In this document: positions 11,431-23,512 of the stretch, one piece after another | Position numbering within the stretch: position 1 is the stretch's first letter | How the letters are laid out: the number at the start of each line of letters is the position of its first letter | Assembly: GCA_037974335.1 (NCBI GenBank) | Contig: CM075728.1 | Span: 112,649,476-112,713,475, forward strand | Length of the DNA stretch: 64,000 bases | Reading direction: 5' to 3' | Origin: Prionace glauca | Lineage: Eukaryota; Chordata; Chondrichthyes; Carcharhiniformes; Carcharhinidae | Position numbers and translations under genes: made by a program | The notes under the pieces: model-generated | Databases searched by the model: none | Told to the model about the DNA's origin: nothing | What the model saw: only the letters and a program-made list of their open reading frames with translations

Positions 11431-11968
11431 GAGAATAAGATAGTAATGCTGATTTCCATAATTTATAAAGCTCCATGCCAATTTCTGAAACCTGGCGGCC
11501 AGAGACCCATGGAGGCTGTGGCTCCCAGCGGGAAGTCTGCTACATAGCCTCTATTTGAGTTTCCTGGCAGTGTAGTGGGCTGGGAGAATTGCCCCTGTTA
11601 CCTCCTATTTATTCTGCATCTGTTAGTACTTTTTAAAAGAATAAACATGTTTTCAGGGTACATTTTGTATATTTAATGCAAATTAACTGGGTCAAAGTGT
11701 ACTGCTGGAAACTAACTAGTTACTCTAATGCTGATGGTTTGCATTTGACTATTTACAACAACTTGACATTTATTGGTGCTACAAGTGATGACATGAGACA
11801 CTGTAAGAGTTGAGCCAAAGGTTTTGTTGAAGTGCCTTCAGAATTCCTAATTGAAGTCACTTGAATGAACGATCTAGTTGTAATACCGTCGCATTCAGGA
11901 TTCAGGTATTATTGATTCAGATCAGTTTTTCCGCTGGTTAATACATGTTGATTGCTTTGCTATTTCAG

Positions 11969-12025
11969 GACAAGACAAACCAAAAGAAAGTGAAGATGAT
12001 CCTGGAAGAACAGTTTTTGAAAGAG
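11969..12025 (+). CDS. Acidic linker exon, cassette B
   Basis: A 57-nt exon (acceptor atttcag, donor gtaaat), phase 1-1. In the frame passed on by Ig exon B it encodes about 19 residues rich in Lys, Glu and Asp, containing DKPKESEDDPGRTVFER. Cassettes A (8292) and C (20117) carry related exons in the same phase, which supports real exon status for so short a piece. Confidence 0.65.
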
Positions 12026-12924
12026 GTAAATACTACGCCAAGTATATAATTTCTATTCTTATTGGTACAATCCATTGAATACTCTTATTACAATAAGTAT
12101 ACAGATAATCTCAGGGTGAAGTTCAATCAGGGAGTAACTTTTCAAACTTCTTATAATCCGGGCTTAAAGTTACAAAAATTAGCATAGAAGAGAATGCTGC
12201 AAAATGCCAACATTTCAGATGTACTGCAGATAGACATTGTATTTTCTCAGTACATTGTGCAATCCACCTGAAACCACATACTCAGAGAAATCTGAACCAC
12301 TGCAACTCCTAGGCTCAGCTGTGCTCCTTGTCCCACTCTATATCTCAGACACTTTCTGTCTGTAGAAGGATTCGTTACTTTGGTTCTGAATTTGTTTGTT
12401 CCCTTCCTATATAGGAATATATATAAAATTAATAGGCATGAAAAGATCAGCTAGCTTATTAAGCCAGTCCTAATGTCTACGCCTACAGTTTAATTCAAAA
12501 TAAACTGTTGGGGACAGTGAAATGTTTAACACAATGATAATACAATCTGGATTTTTCTGGTGCATTGATTGAGGGATAATCAATTCCACTTTAACCACAG
12601 AGTTAGTTCATCCTCGTAAGAGTGTTATCTTTCACTTCCCCTTGAGCAGTCAGGTGAGTCCTTAATATAATTCAAGTTTTAGAAGTTGGCACCTTGAACT
12701 CCTGTAGCACTTCCCTCAGCTGAATACAGAACAAGGCACAGTCTGTGTCCTCCTCTGCCTGCCCTGCAGCCTACTGCTGAAATGGCATTAGGTTTCTGAG
12801 CTCTGGTATTCCAAATCCCGTCTTTTCTCTCTTCGTCCTGTTGTGGCCTAACTTCTCCTGTACAAATTATTTAAATGTGAGCACATTTGATGAAAGAGCA
12901 GGCCATGGGCTGTTAATAGTGTCA

Positions 12925-13475
12925 CTACTAACTGACGTCCTGACTCCTCAAAACCTATCCACCGTTAGCAGGGCATAGGTCAGGAGTGTGATGGAATACT
13001 CTCCATTTGCCTGGATGAGTGCAGCTCCAAAAACACTCAAACATCTTGACACCATCATGACAAAGCAGCCCGCTTGGTTGGTGTGTATCCCCTAACCGTC
13101 ACATCCAATCTATCCGCCAGCAGTGGCAGCAGTGTATAGCACGTACAAGATGAACTGCAGCAACTTAACAATTATCTTTTGAAAGCACCTTTCAAACCTA
13201 CAGTCTCTACCATTGTGAAGGACAAAGGGAACAAGCACAAGGGAACGGTAACACCTGTAAGTTGCCTTTCACTCCACACCCCATCTTGACTATCATTTCA
13301 CTGTACCTCGGTCAAAACCGTGGAAGTTTTTCCCCACAGCATTGTGGGTGTACCCACACCATGTGGACAGCAGCTATTCAAGAAGGCAGATAACCATCAC
13401 CTTTCCAAGGGCAATTAGGAATGGGCAACAGAATTGCTGGCCTTGTTAGTAATGCCCACATCCCATGACACAATC
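12925..13475 (+). mobile_element. LINE-B (jockey-superfamily) 3' fragment
   Basis: The + strand carries the motif series QVRSVMEYSPFAWMSAAP-like, KAARLV, and ends in the tail caattaggaatgggcaacag ... aatgcccacatcccatga. Related copies are at 28200-30260 and 41250-42160, and antisense at 20645-23250. The frame is broken. Confidence 0.65.
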
Positions 13476-13589
13476 GGTGATATCTGGGCTGGTAGAAGTT
13501 TGGAGTGAGGAGAATATTCACTTGCCCTGGTGAAATGAATGAAGTAACTGACCCATTTCCTGCTCTGCAAGGTGATCCTCCTATGGAGC

Positions 13590-16500
13590 CCTTTCCCAGG
13601 CCAGCACATCCTTGCTTCGATATGAGCCCAAAACTGCTCACAGTACTCCAAATGGGTTCTGACCAGAGTCTTATACAGCCTCAGAAGTATATCCTGCTCT
13701 TGTATTCTAGCCCACTTGACATGAATGCTAACATTGCATTTCCCTTCCCAACTGCCAACGAACCTGCGTGTTAACCTTAAGAGAATCTTGAATAAGTTCT
13801 CTCAAGTCCCTTTGTGCTCCTGATTTCTGAAGCATTTCCCCATTTAGAAAATAGTCTATGCCTCCATTCCTCCTTCCAAAGTACATAACCTCACACTTTT
13901 CCATATTGTATTCCATCTGCCACTTTGCCCAGTCTCCTACCTGTCCAAGTCCTTCTGCAGCCCACTTGCTTCCTCAATACTACCTGTCCCTCGACATAAC
14001 TTTGTATCATCTGCCATCTTAGCAACAGTGCCTTCAGTTCCTTCCTCCAAATCGTTAATATATGTGAAAAATTGTGGTTCAAGCACTGACCCCTGTCATC
14101 CTGATAAAGACCCATTTATCCCCACTCTCTGCCTTCTGCCAGTCAGCCAATCCTCTATCCGTGCCAGGATCTTATTAACACTGTGGACTCTTATTTAACA
14201 GTCTTCTTTGCGGCATCTTGTCAAAGGCCTTCTGGAAATCTAAATCAATCACGTCCACTGGTTCTCCTTTATCTAACTTCCTTGTTACCTCCTCAAAGAA
14301 TTCTAACAGATTTGTCAGACATGACTTCTCTTGATAAAGCTGTGCTGACTCAGTTCTAATTTATCATGCACTTCCAAGTACTCTGCAATCTCATCTTTAA
14401 TAATGAACTCTAAATCTTGCCAATGACCGAAGTCAGGCTAATTGGCCTATAACCTCCTGTCTTCTGCCTCCCTCCCTTCTCAAACAGCGGTGTTATATTA
14501 GTTACTTTCCAGTCCTCTGGGACTCTCCCTGCCTCAGCGATTCTTGAAAGATCGCTATCAATGACTCCACAATTTCCTCAGCTATCTCTTTTAGAACCCT
14601 GGGGTGTAGTCCATCCGTTCCAGGTGATTTATTCACCTTCAGACCTTTCAGTTTCCCCTCTCCTCAGTGATGGCCACTGCACTCACCTGTGCCCCCGATT
14701 CTCCTGGAGCTCTGGCATTCCACTAGTGTCTTCCACCATGAAGACTTATGCAAAGTAACGACTCAGTTCCTCTGCCATTGCTTTGTTTCCTATTATCACT
14801 TCTTCAGTGGTCCAATGTCTATTTTTGCATTTTTCGTACCTTCTATATATTGAAAAAAACTCTTTATGTCTTAATTTATACTACTAGCCAGCTTACACTC
14901 ATATTTCGTCTTCTCCCCCCCTTATTGCTTTTTTAGTTGTCCTCTGCTCGCTTTTAAAGGCTTCCCAATCCTCTGACCTTCCACTAATCCTTGCCACTTT
15001 GTATGCTTTCTCTTTTGCCTTTATGCTGTTCTTGACTTCCCTCATCAGCCGTGGATGCCTCAACCTCCCCTTAGCATGTTTCCTTCTCTTTGGGATGAAT
15101 TTCTGTTGTGCCTCCCAAATAACCCACTAAAACTCCTGTCATGGCTGTTCTACTGTCTCCCCTGCTAGGCTCCCTTTCCAATCAACTCTGGCCAGCTCCT
15201 TCCTCATGTCTTTGTAGTTACCTTTATTTAATTATAGTACTGTTACATCTGATTCCAGCTTCTCCCGTTCAAACTGCAGCGTAAGTTCTATCATATTGTG
15301 GTCACTGCTCCCTCAGGGTTCCTTCACCTTAAATTCCCTAATCAAATCTGCCTCATTACACATCACCAAATCCAGAATTGCTTGTTCCTTAGTAAGCTCT
15401 GTCACAAGTGCTCCAAAAAAATCATCTCTTAGACATTCCACAAATTCCTTTACTTTGAATCCAGTACCTATTTGATTTTCCCAGTTCACTTGCATATTGA
15501 ACTCCCCCATGATTATTGTAATATTGCCTTTTTATTGGCCTTTTCTATCTACTGATTTATTTTCTGCCCCACATCCTGATTGCTGCTAGGGGTCCTGTGC
15601 ATAACTCCCATCAGTGTCTTTTTACCTTTGTGATTCCTCAACTCTACCCACAGAGATTCTATGCCTTCTGATCCTATATTGCTTCTTGCTATTGATTTAA
15701 CTTCATTCCTTACTAACAATGCAACCCTGCCCACTTTTCCCATGTGCCTGTCCTTTCGATAGGACACATACCCTAGGATATTTAGATCCCAGCTCTGATC
15801 CCCTTGCAGTCACGTCTCTGTGATGCCCACAACATCGTACCACCCAATTTCAATGTGTGCAACAAGCTCAATTACCTTGTTCAATATATTTTGCGCGTTT
15901 GGGTACAACACCCTCATTGACCACCTCCCTTCTCATCATACTTGTCACCTTTTTTGCTCTGCCTGAGGTTAGATCCTGCCACCTTCTATACTCTCTGTTC
16001 TATTACGTGGTCTGGAAACTTTACTAGCCTCTCTTGAGCCTTTGGCTCCTATAACTAGTTGCAAGTCCTTATCATTAACCTGCACTTCTACCCTCTCCTT
16101 TAATTTTGATTTTCTAATTCTCCCTACAACTGAACCCTCCCCCTACTATTTAGTTTAAAGCTCTATCTACAGCCTTAGTTATATGATTCACCAGAATGAT
16201 TCAGGTGAAGACCGTCCCATCGGAACAGGTTCCCTCTTCCCCAATACTGGTGCCAATGTCTCATGAATTCAAACCCATTGCTGCCACACCAATCTTTCAG
16301 CCATGCATTTACCCCCTTAATCTTATTGACCTCTGTGCCAATTCAGAGATTATTACCTTTTGGTTCTGGTTTTTAAATTTAACTGCTAGCTGTTCATATT
16401 CCCTTAGCAAAGCCTTTGTTCCTGTTCTGTCTATGTCATTGGTACCTATGTGGACCATGACAACTGGATATTTAGCCCAGGTAAGATATCGCGAACCAGA

Positions 16501-17385
16501 GCACCAGGCAGCCAACACAACCTTGGGGATTCTCAATCCTGGTCACAGATGAACAGTGTCAATGCCCCTAACTATACTATCCCCAATTATGACTACATTT
16601 CTTTTTTTCTCCCCTGGTCAGTTTGCTCATCCTCCCTACACTACCCATTCCCATCCACACAGGGAGCAAGAATCTCGAACCTGTTGGACAAGTTCAGGGA
16701 CTGAAGCTCCTACGACCTTATCTCCTGGATCCTTCTACCTGCCTCACTCTCAGCCACACTCTCCTGTCCTTAACCACTGGCTGAATTCAAGATGTTTAAT
16801 CTAAGGGGTGTGACTGCCTCTTGGAACACAGTGCCCAGGTTTCTCTTCCCCTTCCTGATGTGTCACAGCATTCAAAGCTCAGAATCCAGCTCATCCACTC
16901 TGAGCTGGAGTTCCTCAAGCAACCAACACATACCACATAGAACCCTACAGTGCAGAAACAGGCCCTTCGGCCCATCGAGTCTGCACCGAACACAATCCCA
17001 CCCAGACCCTATCCCCATATCCCTACACATTTTACCTGCTAATCCCTCTAACCTACACATCCCAGGATACTAAGGGGCAATTTTAGCATAGCCAATGAAC
17101 CTAACCCGCACATCTTTGGACTGTGGGAGGAAACTGGAGCACCCGGAGAAAACCCACGCAGACACGATGAGAATGTGCAAACTCCACACAGGCAGTGACC
17201 CGAGCCGGGAATCGAACCCAGGACCCTGGAGCTGTGAAGCAGCAGTGCTAACCACTGTGCTACCGTGCCGCCTATAAATGTGCGGATCCTGCCACAGATG
17301 TGCTCACTGGAAACCACAATGGGGTCCACCAGCTTCCATGTCATGCATGAACAACACATCACCTCACCCTCTATCTCTGTTTTTT
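13590..17385 (-). mobile_element. Long antisense CR1-type LINE (ORF1 trace, endonuclease, RT)
   Basis: Reading leftward: a trace of ORF1 at 16309-16536 with an esterase-like GTND block (VVMVHIGTNDIDRTGTKALL); an APE-type endonuclease at 15313-15767 (SYRKDRHMGKVGRVALLVRN, IESLWVEL, then GEFNMQVNWE and ILDLVMCNEADLI); a diverged RT at 13700-14700. The 3' end is truncated at about 13590. Multiple stops and frameshifts. A near-collinear sibling is at 37085-39830. A SINE is inserted at 16936-17272, and LINE sequence resumes to about 17385. Confidence 0.85.
16936..17272 (-). mobile_element. tRNA-derived SINE, type I (antisense)
   Basis: Full-length and well preserved. The reverse complement starts with a tRNA-like head with A box (TAGCACAGTGGTTAGC) and B box (GGTTCGATTCC), followed by the body gtgtctgcgtgggtt and the tail gggccgaagggcctgtttct. 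It lies inside the antisense CR1. The layout agrees with the elasmobranch HE1-type SINEs as I know them. Confidence 0.85.
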
Positions 17386-18720
17386 TTTAATTAGTTTTTA
17401 ATTTGGTTTTTGATTTTTTTAATGTAAACTTTAAAATTATATATCTCATTGCTTCAGTATTGATGCAATTTCTAACCAGTAATTTAAATGGATTTTCAAA
17501 TTTAGCATACCCACCCATTGAGAATTCCTGTTAGTGCTTGGCAGTGAGAGTTAATGAGAGCCCTGAAAATAGGAGTGAATCACACACCCACCCTCCCACA
17601 AACATTCATTCATTCCTATACTTATTAATTCCCTCCCTCACACAAATGCTCACTCACTGCCACACACATGTGCACACACACACACACACACACTTCTATA
17701 TTAATTCATTCCTATGCTCACTCACACTCACATACATGCACACTCACTCCCATATTCATTCACACAGTCACACCTCACTCCCACACTCTGTCCAGTGGGT
17801 ATGTTTGCCAGCTGCACATCTTGGGGAACTCATGATTCAGGTGAGTGTGCCCTCATGCTAATGTGAATGGACAATTAAACGTGGAAGGATTATCAGACGT
17901 AAAGGCCTGATAAGTATATTTCAAATGAAGCAAAAGGAGTCTGTGATGTTATTGGCAGATGGAGGGGACAGTCGATTGGGATAATCCCAGCAGCGTAATG
18001 GCCGTTTTGGCACACCCACATGATTTTCTGTATCCTCTGTTGCTTCTGCCCCTTGTAAATGTGAGCAAATAAACCCCCCCCCCCAACTTACTCCTGCCCA
18101 CAGTCACTCCCACACACACTCACTCCTGCTCCCACTCAATCCTCCCACACAATTTCACTCCCAGATATACTCACCCACTGCCACACACACACTCACTCAC
18201 TCCCACTGTAATGATGGCTGATGTTATATTCGATACTTGGGGATCTGTTGTTTTACTCTGTGAAGCAAGCTTGTGTTTCTGTATGTGTCACCATGTGTAA
18301 ACATAATTTAATTAAGCTGGGGCTGATGTCTACAAGGCTTAGGACATCTGAGAAATGTAGGTGTTAAAGGCATGTATTTGAAGCATGGGTGGCAAATTAA
18401 TTTTCTGCAAGTAAATAACCTGTTGGTAGAACTTTGCATTGTGAGATAAGTGAGGGTTTCACGTTTTAGCTGTTAAGTTTCAAAGCGGAAAAAAATTCTT
18501 TACAACTTGGAAAAGGTTATAAATAAATATATTTGACCTGGAAGTTCGTGCAGGAGGGCAGAACATAAAAGATTTTTATATTCTAGGAAAGTTAAGTTTA
18601 AGGAAGGACTAAGGACGATGGAGTCAAAGGTGAAAGAGGAAAAATGGTATCTAGGGAGCGACGTTGAGCGCTGGGTTTGTGAATGGCAATGAGAGATTGC
18701 CTGTGGATTGGCTGTATGAG
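17386..18720. other. Low-copy DNA with CA/ACTC microsatellites
   Basis: AT-rich start, then 17575-17800 and 18095-18200 rich in CACAC and CACTCACT words, with a pure (CA)n run at about 17672-17693. A run of C follows an AATAAA near 18068-18083. No exon or known element seen. An open frame in the microsatellite is a composition artefact. Confidence 0.6.
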
Positions 18721-18724
18721 AAAG

Positions 18725-18900
18725 ACCCATGAGCAAAAACTCTGGGCAGGAAAAGATGCAAAGGGAAAATCCTCCATCCTGCCCACCACAGGAGTCGTAA
18801 CAGGCAGTGGGTGACCATGCCAAGGTCCATTGACCTCGGGCAGGTTTTGGGGTGAGGGTGGTTGGAGAATGCCACCCACAATTTTAAATAAGCCACTCAA
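18725..18900. repeat. Short GC-rich interspersed repeat
   Basis: Contains ggaaaatcctccatcctgcc and, inverted, the gtccattgacctcgggcagg block common to this repeat group (compare 7370-7480 and 34120-34195). Confidence 0.5.
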
Positions 18901-19829
18901 TTCGACAAAAGAAGTCTTGAGGCTGCAGTGTCTGTTATTTTGGAGATCCACAATAGAGGGAAAGTGAGGTGCGAGAGACTCTACGGAATGCGTCACTAAA
19001 GTAACCATAATTTTATCTTGGGGGTAATATTACTATATTATCTATAAAGAATTGCAATCTAAATGGTGTTTACTTGTGAGTCAGAACAAATAGAAAATCC
19101 TTTGGGGACGGGGGGTGGTGGAATGATCTGTAAAAGTAGTTTTGACTTTGTAAATGCAATCCTGTATGCTTAATTTTTCTTTTCTTTTTTTAGCGCATAT
19201 TTTCATTTACTGTTCAATATTCCAAATTTATGATTCTGAATTCAGTACACTTATCTTCCCATGACCGGCAAATTAGAAAGAGAGTTGGGCTATCTGGGCC
19301 CACTTTACAAACACCCATCCCGGCCTGTTCATCACTCCATCAGGCCCATACCACATTCTCCCACACGCTGCCACCCCTCCCCCCACCTCCTCAGCACAGC
19401 CTGGCATGGACCATCTCTTGGTCCTCTACACAGCCCAGCCCAGCCCAGCCCAGCCCAGCCTGAGTCTCTCCTTCCTGAGCCTGGCAGGAATGAGTCTCTC
19501 CCTGCCACACCCAGCAGTCTCTCACTTTCTCCACAGTAACTCCATTTCTGGAGGCCAGTGTCGCTGCTCCTCCAATCACAGGCTCCTCCTATTCCAAGAG
19601 AGAGGTACAGCTTGTGATTGGAGGAGCACTTAATTTAACAATCTTCCATTGCAGTTTGAGAACTACCTCGAGTGACACAATGGGGGCTTCACTGGAGATT
19701 GGAAAAGCCTTAAACACTCATTATAAATCTCTATTTCAGTTTAAAGAACCTTAGCTAATATTTAAATATTTTGGTTAGATTGCTCTAAATTTCAAGTGAA
19801 CATGTTTTCTGGTGACATATGTACATTGA
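18901..19829. other. Low-copy DNA between repeats
   Basis: No gene seen. It contains the pentanucleotide repeat at 19431-19460 and otherwise AT-rich sequence that precedes cassette C. Confidence 0.4.
19431..19460. repeat. (CAGCC)6 tandem repeat
   Basis: Six perfect copies of the pentamer cagcc. Confidence 0.9.
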
Positions 19830-20116
19830 GTACAAATAAAACAGATTAAACATGATTAAAAAGCTGGAAATTAACAATATCAATGATGACAGTTACACTG
19901 GGATATTCACAATAAGCAGATATTTAGTTCTGCTTCATTATTCCTGAGCAACAAAAGAGTTGAGGCAAATGTTTCATTTAAATGGTATCAAAAATGTTTA
20001 ATATGAGCTGTTTAAATGAGAATCTAGAAATTATGTACTTACAAATTGTCACATTTAAGATTCAGCTTTGGTCAGCTTGTATGTCTGTTGATAGTTTTTC
20101 TACATTGTTCTTTAAG
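19830..20116 (+). repeat. Cassette C upstream flank, matched at 23290-23512
   Basis: Intron sequence before linker exon C resembles both the equivalent flanks of cassettes A and B and a fourth stretch at 23290-23512 (shared words: agatatttagttctgct / agatgtttggttctgct; gaatctagaa). The fourth copy breaks off at a fold-back insertion at 23513 and no linker exon is visible after it. Confidence 0.6.
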
Positions 20117-20176
20117 GGAAACCAAAGGAAAATCAAGATGATGCTGGCAGTGAGACAATTCCCCACCATGAAAGAG
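20117..20176 (+). CDS. Acidic linker exon, cassette C
   Basis: A 60-nt exon, acceptor tttaag and donor gtaaat, phase 1-1. It encodes about 20 residues including KPKENQDDAGSETIPHHER, clearly related to linker exons A and B (KPKE..DD.G..T...ER). No Ig exon was found between 12.0 and 20.1 kb, so either this is a repeated stalk exon or its Ig exon has been lost. Confidence 0.6.
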
Positions 20177-20179
20177 GTA

Positions 20180-20640
20180 AATACTTACTCAGTGTTGTAA
20201 CTAAAGCACAAATCATCTCATTGTGGATTTCAATAGGAGACAGGCTTGCCAGTTAACTCATTGAGAGCCTTGAGACTGGAAGTGAGTTAAACACACACTC
20301 TCCACACACACGCGCATGTACACACTCTCTCTCTCTGTCTCACTATCATAACCCCAAGGCTTTTTATCATGCACCCCGTCCCACCATCCCCATCATCACA
20401 TCCAGCCTCTTCCAGCTCAAAGCAAGTCTCCCCCTACATATGTTAGCAATATGATTCCAAGTCGATATCTGTCCAAATCAGGATGGTTTGTGGCTAGATG
20501 GGACATTGCAAGTGATGGTGTTGCCATTGTCATGTGTCTGCTTCCTTTCTCTTTCTAAAGATAGTAGAGATTGCAAGTTTGGAAGGTGCTGTTGAAGGAA
20601 GCTTGGCAAATTGTTGCATTATATCTTGTGCATAGTGTAC
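20180..20640. other. Intron-like DNA with short CA/CT runs
   Basis: No exon recognised. Short simple-sequence runs at about 20290-20340. Confidence 0.4.
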
Positions 20641-21039
20641 ACTGCAGCCACTGTGCACTAGTGATCAAGGGTGCTTATGGTGGTTGACAGGGTGACCTGG
20701 ATTGTGTCAATCATATTTTGTGTTGTTGGCATTTTACTCATCCAGGCAAGTGGAGAGTATTCCATCTCATTCCTCACTTGTACTTTGTGGATGATAGTTA
20801 GACTTTGCAGAGTCAGGAGGTAAGTTACTTGCCATATCTGTATGGCTGGCCCAGTTCTGTTTCTGGTCCATGGTAATCCTCTAGATGTGGACAGTGGGGG
20901 ATTCAGCAAAGTTACTGGCATTGGATCTCCAGCAGAGATTTTTAGATTTTCTTTTGTTATGGTTGGACATTGCCTGGTATTTTCATTGTGCAAATGTTAT
21001 TTGCTATTGCCCAAATCTAAATGTTGTCCAGGTCCTGCT

Positions 21040-22160
21040 ATATATATAGGTCTTGCCTATTTATTAACCACAGCTCAGCCTTCAATACCATTATTCTCAC
21101 AAAGCTCATCTCCAAACTCCGTGGCCTGGGGCTTGGCTCCTCCCTCTGCGACTGGATCCTGAACTTCCTAACTCAGAGACCACAATCAGTGAGGATAGGC
21201 AACACCTCCTCCACAACTGTTCTCAACACCAGTGCCCCACAAGGCTGTGTTCTCAGCCCCCTGCTATACTCCTTATACACCTCTGACTGTGCAACCAAGT
21301 TCCCCTCCAATTCAATTTTCAAGTTTGCTAATGTCACCGTTGTAGCAGGTCGGATTTGAAACAATGACGAAACAGAGTACAGGAACGAGATAGAGAATCT
21401 GATACACTGGTGCAGCGACAATAATCTCTCCCTCAATGTCAACAAAATGAAGGAGATTGTCATTGACTCCAGGAAGCTTAAAGGAGAACATGCCCCTGTC
21501 TACATCAATGGGGATGAAGTAGAAAGGGTTGAGAACTTCAAGATTTTAAATGTCCAGATCACCAATAACCTGTCCTGGTCCCCCACGCCAACACTATAAT
21601 TAAAAAAGCTCACCAATGCCCCTACTTTGTCAGGAGGCTAAAGAAATTTGGCATGTCAACTACGACTGTCACCAACTTTTACAGGTGTACCTTAGAAAGC
21701 GTTCTTTCTTTTTGTATCACAGCTTGGTATGGCTCCTGCTCTGCCCAAGACCGCAAGGAATTACAAAATGCCGTGCATGTAGCCCAATCCATCACGCGAA
21801 CCAGCTTCCCATCCATTGACTCTGTCTACACTCCCCGCTGCCTCGGCAAAGCAGCCAACATAATTAAGGACCCCACGCACCCCAGACATTCTTTCACTTT
21901 CTTCCTTTAGGAAAAAGATACAAAAGTATAAGGTCACATATCAACCGACTCAAGCTTAGCTTCTTCCCTGCCGCTATCAGACTTTTGAATGGAGTTACCA
22001 TGCATTAAGTTAACCTTTCTCTACACCCTAACTATGATTGTAACACTACTTTCTGCACTCGTTTCCTTCTCTATGAATGGTATGTTATGTCAGTAGACTG
22101 CACAAGAAACAATAATTTTCACTGTATGATAATACATATGACAATAATAAATCAAATAAA
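21040..22160 (+). mobile_element. L2-like LINE, RT region to 3' end
   Basis: The + strand shows [57 protein letters not shown] (RT block before YADD), a YADD region altered to FANVTVVA, then DNNLSLNVNKMKEIVIDSRK, SFCITAWYGSCSAQDRKELQ and NIIKDPTHPRHS. The tail is gacaataataaatcaaataa. At least two frame changes. The 5' half, including endonuclease, is absent. Confidence 0.8.
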
Positions 22161-22572
22161 AAAAACACAAAAGGTTGTGAATGTCGCCCAATCTATCACG
22201 CAAACCAGCCTCCCATCCATTGACTCTGTCTGCACTTTACACTGCCTTGACAAAGCAGGCATCATAATTAAGGACTCCACACACCTTGGACATTCTCTCT
22301 TCTGCCTTCTTCTGTCAGGAAAAAGATACAAAAGTCTGAGGTCATGTACCAACCTTCTCAAGAACAGTTTTTTCCTTGCTGCTGTCAGACTTTTCAATGG
22401 ACCTACTTTGCATTAAGCTGATCTTTTTCTATACTCCAGCTATGACTGTAACACTACATTCTGTACTCTTCATTTCCTTCTCAATGAACAGTATGCTTTG
22501 TCGGCAAAATGCACAAGAAACAATACTTTTCACTGTATGTTAATACATGTGATAATAACAAATCAAATCAAA
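22161..22572 (+). mobile_element. L2-like LINE 3' fragment, tandem to the previous copy
   Basis: Starts directly at the A-rich tail of the preceding copy (caaaaggttgtgaatgtcgc) and repeats the last ~400 bp of the family (SLPSIDSVCTLHCLDKAGII, then GKRYKSLRS) and its tail. This is probably an independent insertion into the A-rich tail of the first. Confidence 0.75.
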
Positions 22573-23087
22573 TATATGGAAACAGACTACCTCAGACTCT
22601 GACAAGTAGCAAACAGCGCCAAACATTATGCAACTTTCAGCAAACATTCCTGTTTCTGGCCATATGATGGAGGTGAGGTTATTGGGACTAGGAAGCTGCC
22701 TGTGGAATTCCTGCAATGATCACCAAGGGTTGAGTTAATTAGCTTCCAACACGCAGAACCATCTTCTATTGTGCCAGATTTGACTAACCAATTGAGAGTT
22801 TGCTCCCTGATTCCCACTGACACCAGTTTTGCCAGAGTTCCTTGATACCACACTCTGTCAAATGCTGCGTTAATGTTAAGGGCAGTCATTCTCACCTTGT
22901 ACTTGATATGAGTATTTTTTTGTTCATGTTTGGACTGAGGCTGTAATGAAATCAGGAGCTGAGGGCCCTGGCAGAAGTCAAACTGTCAGTGAGCAGTTCA
23001 TTACTGTGTAAGTGTTGCTTCCATCACTTTGCTGATGATGGAGAGCACACTGATGAGAATTGGATTTGTCTTGTATTTTGCGAACTG

Positions 23088-23142
23088 TGCTCCTACAGCT
23101 TGTGCTGCCAAATAAACCTGTTGGACTTTAACCTGGTGTTGT
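23088..23142 (+). mobile_element. 5'-truncated fold-back family fragment
   Basis: Only the right arm (ccaaataaacctgttggact ... gtgttgt). It is flanked by the hexamer GAACTG at 23082-23087 and 23143-23148 and interrupts the antisense LINE-B. Truncation at one end plus a short target duplication is what retroposition leaves. Confidence 0.65.
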
Positions 23143-23289
23143 GAACTGGACATGCCTGAGCAATTCTCCATACTGTCCAATAGAAGGCAGTGGTGTACTG
23201 GAACAGCTTGGCTGGAAGCACAGGCCTGGCTCCAGATTTTATCACAATCACAAAAGGGTTTGTAGGTTTTGTAGGCATTCTTGTAATCT

Positions 23290-23512
23290 TGTAGTATCCA
23301 TGATACATGCAGTCACGCTAACTATCAGCTAAGTGATAAGTAAAACACTGCCAATAACTAGAGAGTTTTCACTTTACTATTCAGAATAACCAGATGTTTG
23401 GTTCTGCTGTATTATACTTGGTAGTGAAAGTGTTGAGATAAATGTTTAGTTGACATGCTGTCTGATGTTCTTAGTAAACAGGAATCTAGAATGATTTGCT
23501 GATTTAAAACTG
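23290..23512 (+). repeat. Degenerate fourth cassette flank (D) of the Ig gene
   Basis: Matches 19830-20050 over about 220 bp and is cut by the next repeat. It marks a further, now incomplete, copy of the duplicated unit. Confidence 0.55.

Larger units (their letters stand above)
9640..12720 (+). repeat. Tandem duplication unit B of the Ig gene
   Basis: Second copy of the cassette described at 2990-8790. It contains Ig exon B, linker exon B and matching intron flanks. Insertions differ from those of unit A (fold-back element and C-rich repeat at 10330-11430), so they came after the duplication. Confidence 0.8.
20645..23250 (-). mobile_element. Antisense LINE-B, split by later insertions
   Basis: The host LINE reads leftward. 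22626-22895 encodes RT text ALNINAAFDRVWYQGTLAKL (FD motif block); 20645-21036 encodes the downstream part (VQVRNEMEYSPLAWMSK). The two parts were separated by two L2-like LINEs (21040-22572); a tatata motif occurs at both junctions. A 55-bp fold-back fragment sits at 23088-23142 between copies of GAACTG, after which the LINE resumes to about 23250. Frames are broken. Confidence 0.7.

Noticed and set aside
12026-20116. A third Ig exon before linker C
   Set aside because: I looked for a 423-nt open segment with the ...SISLxPDVS... region and found none; the interval is LINE, SINE and simple repeat.
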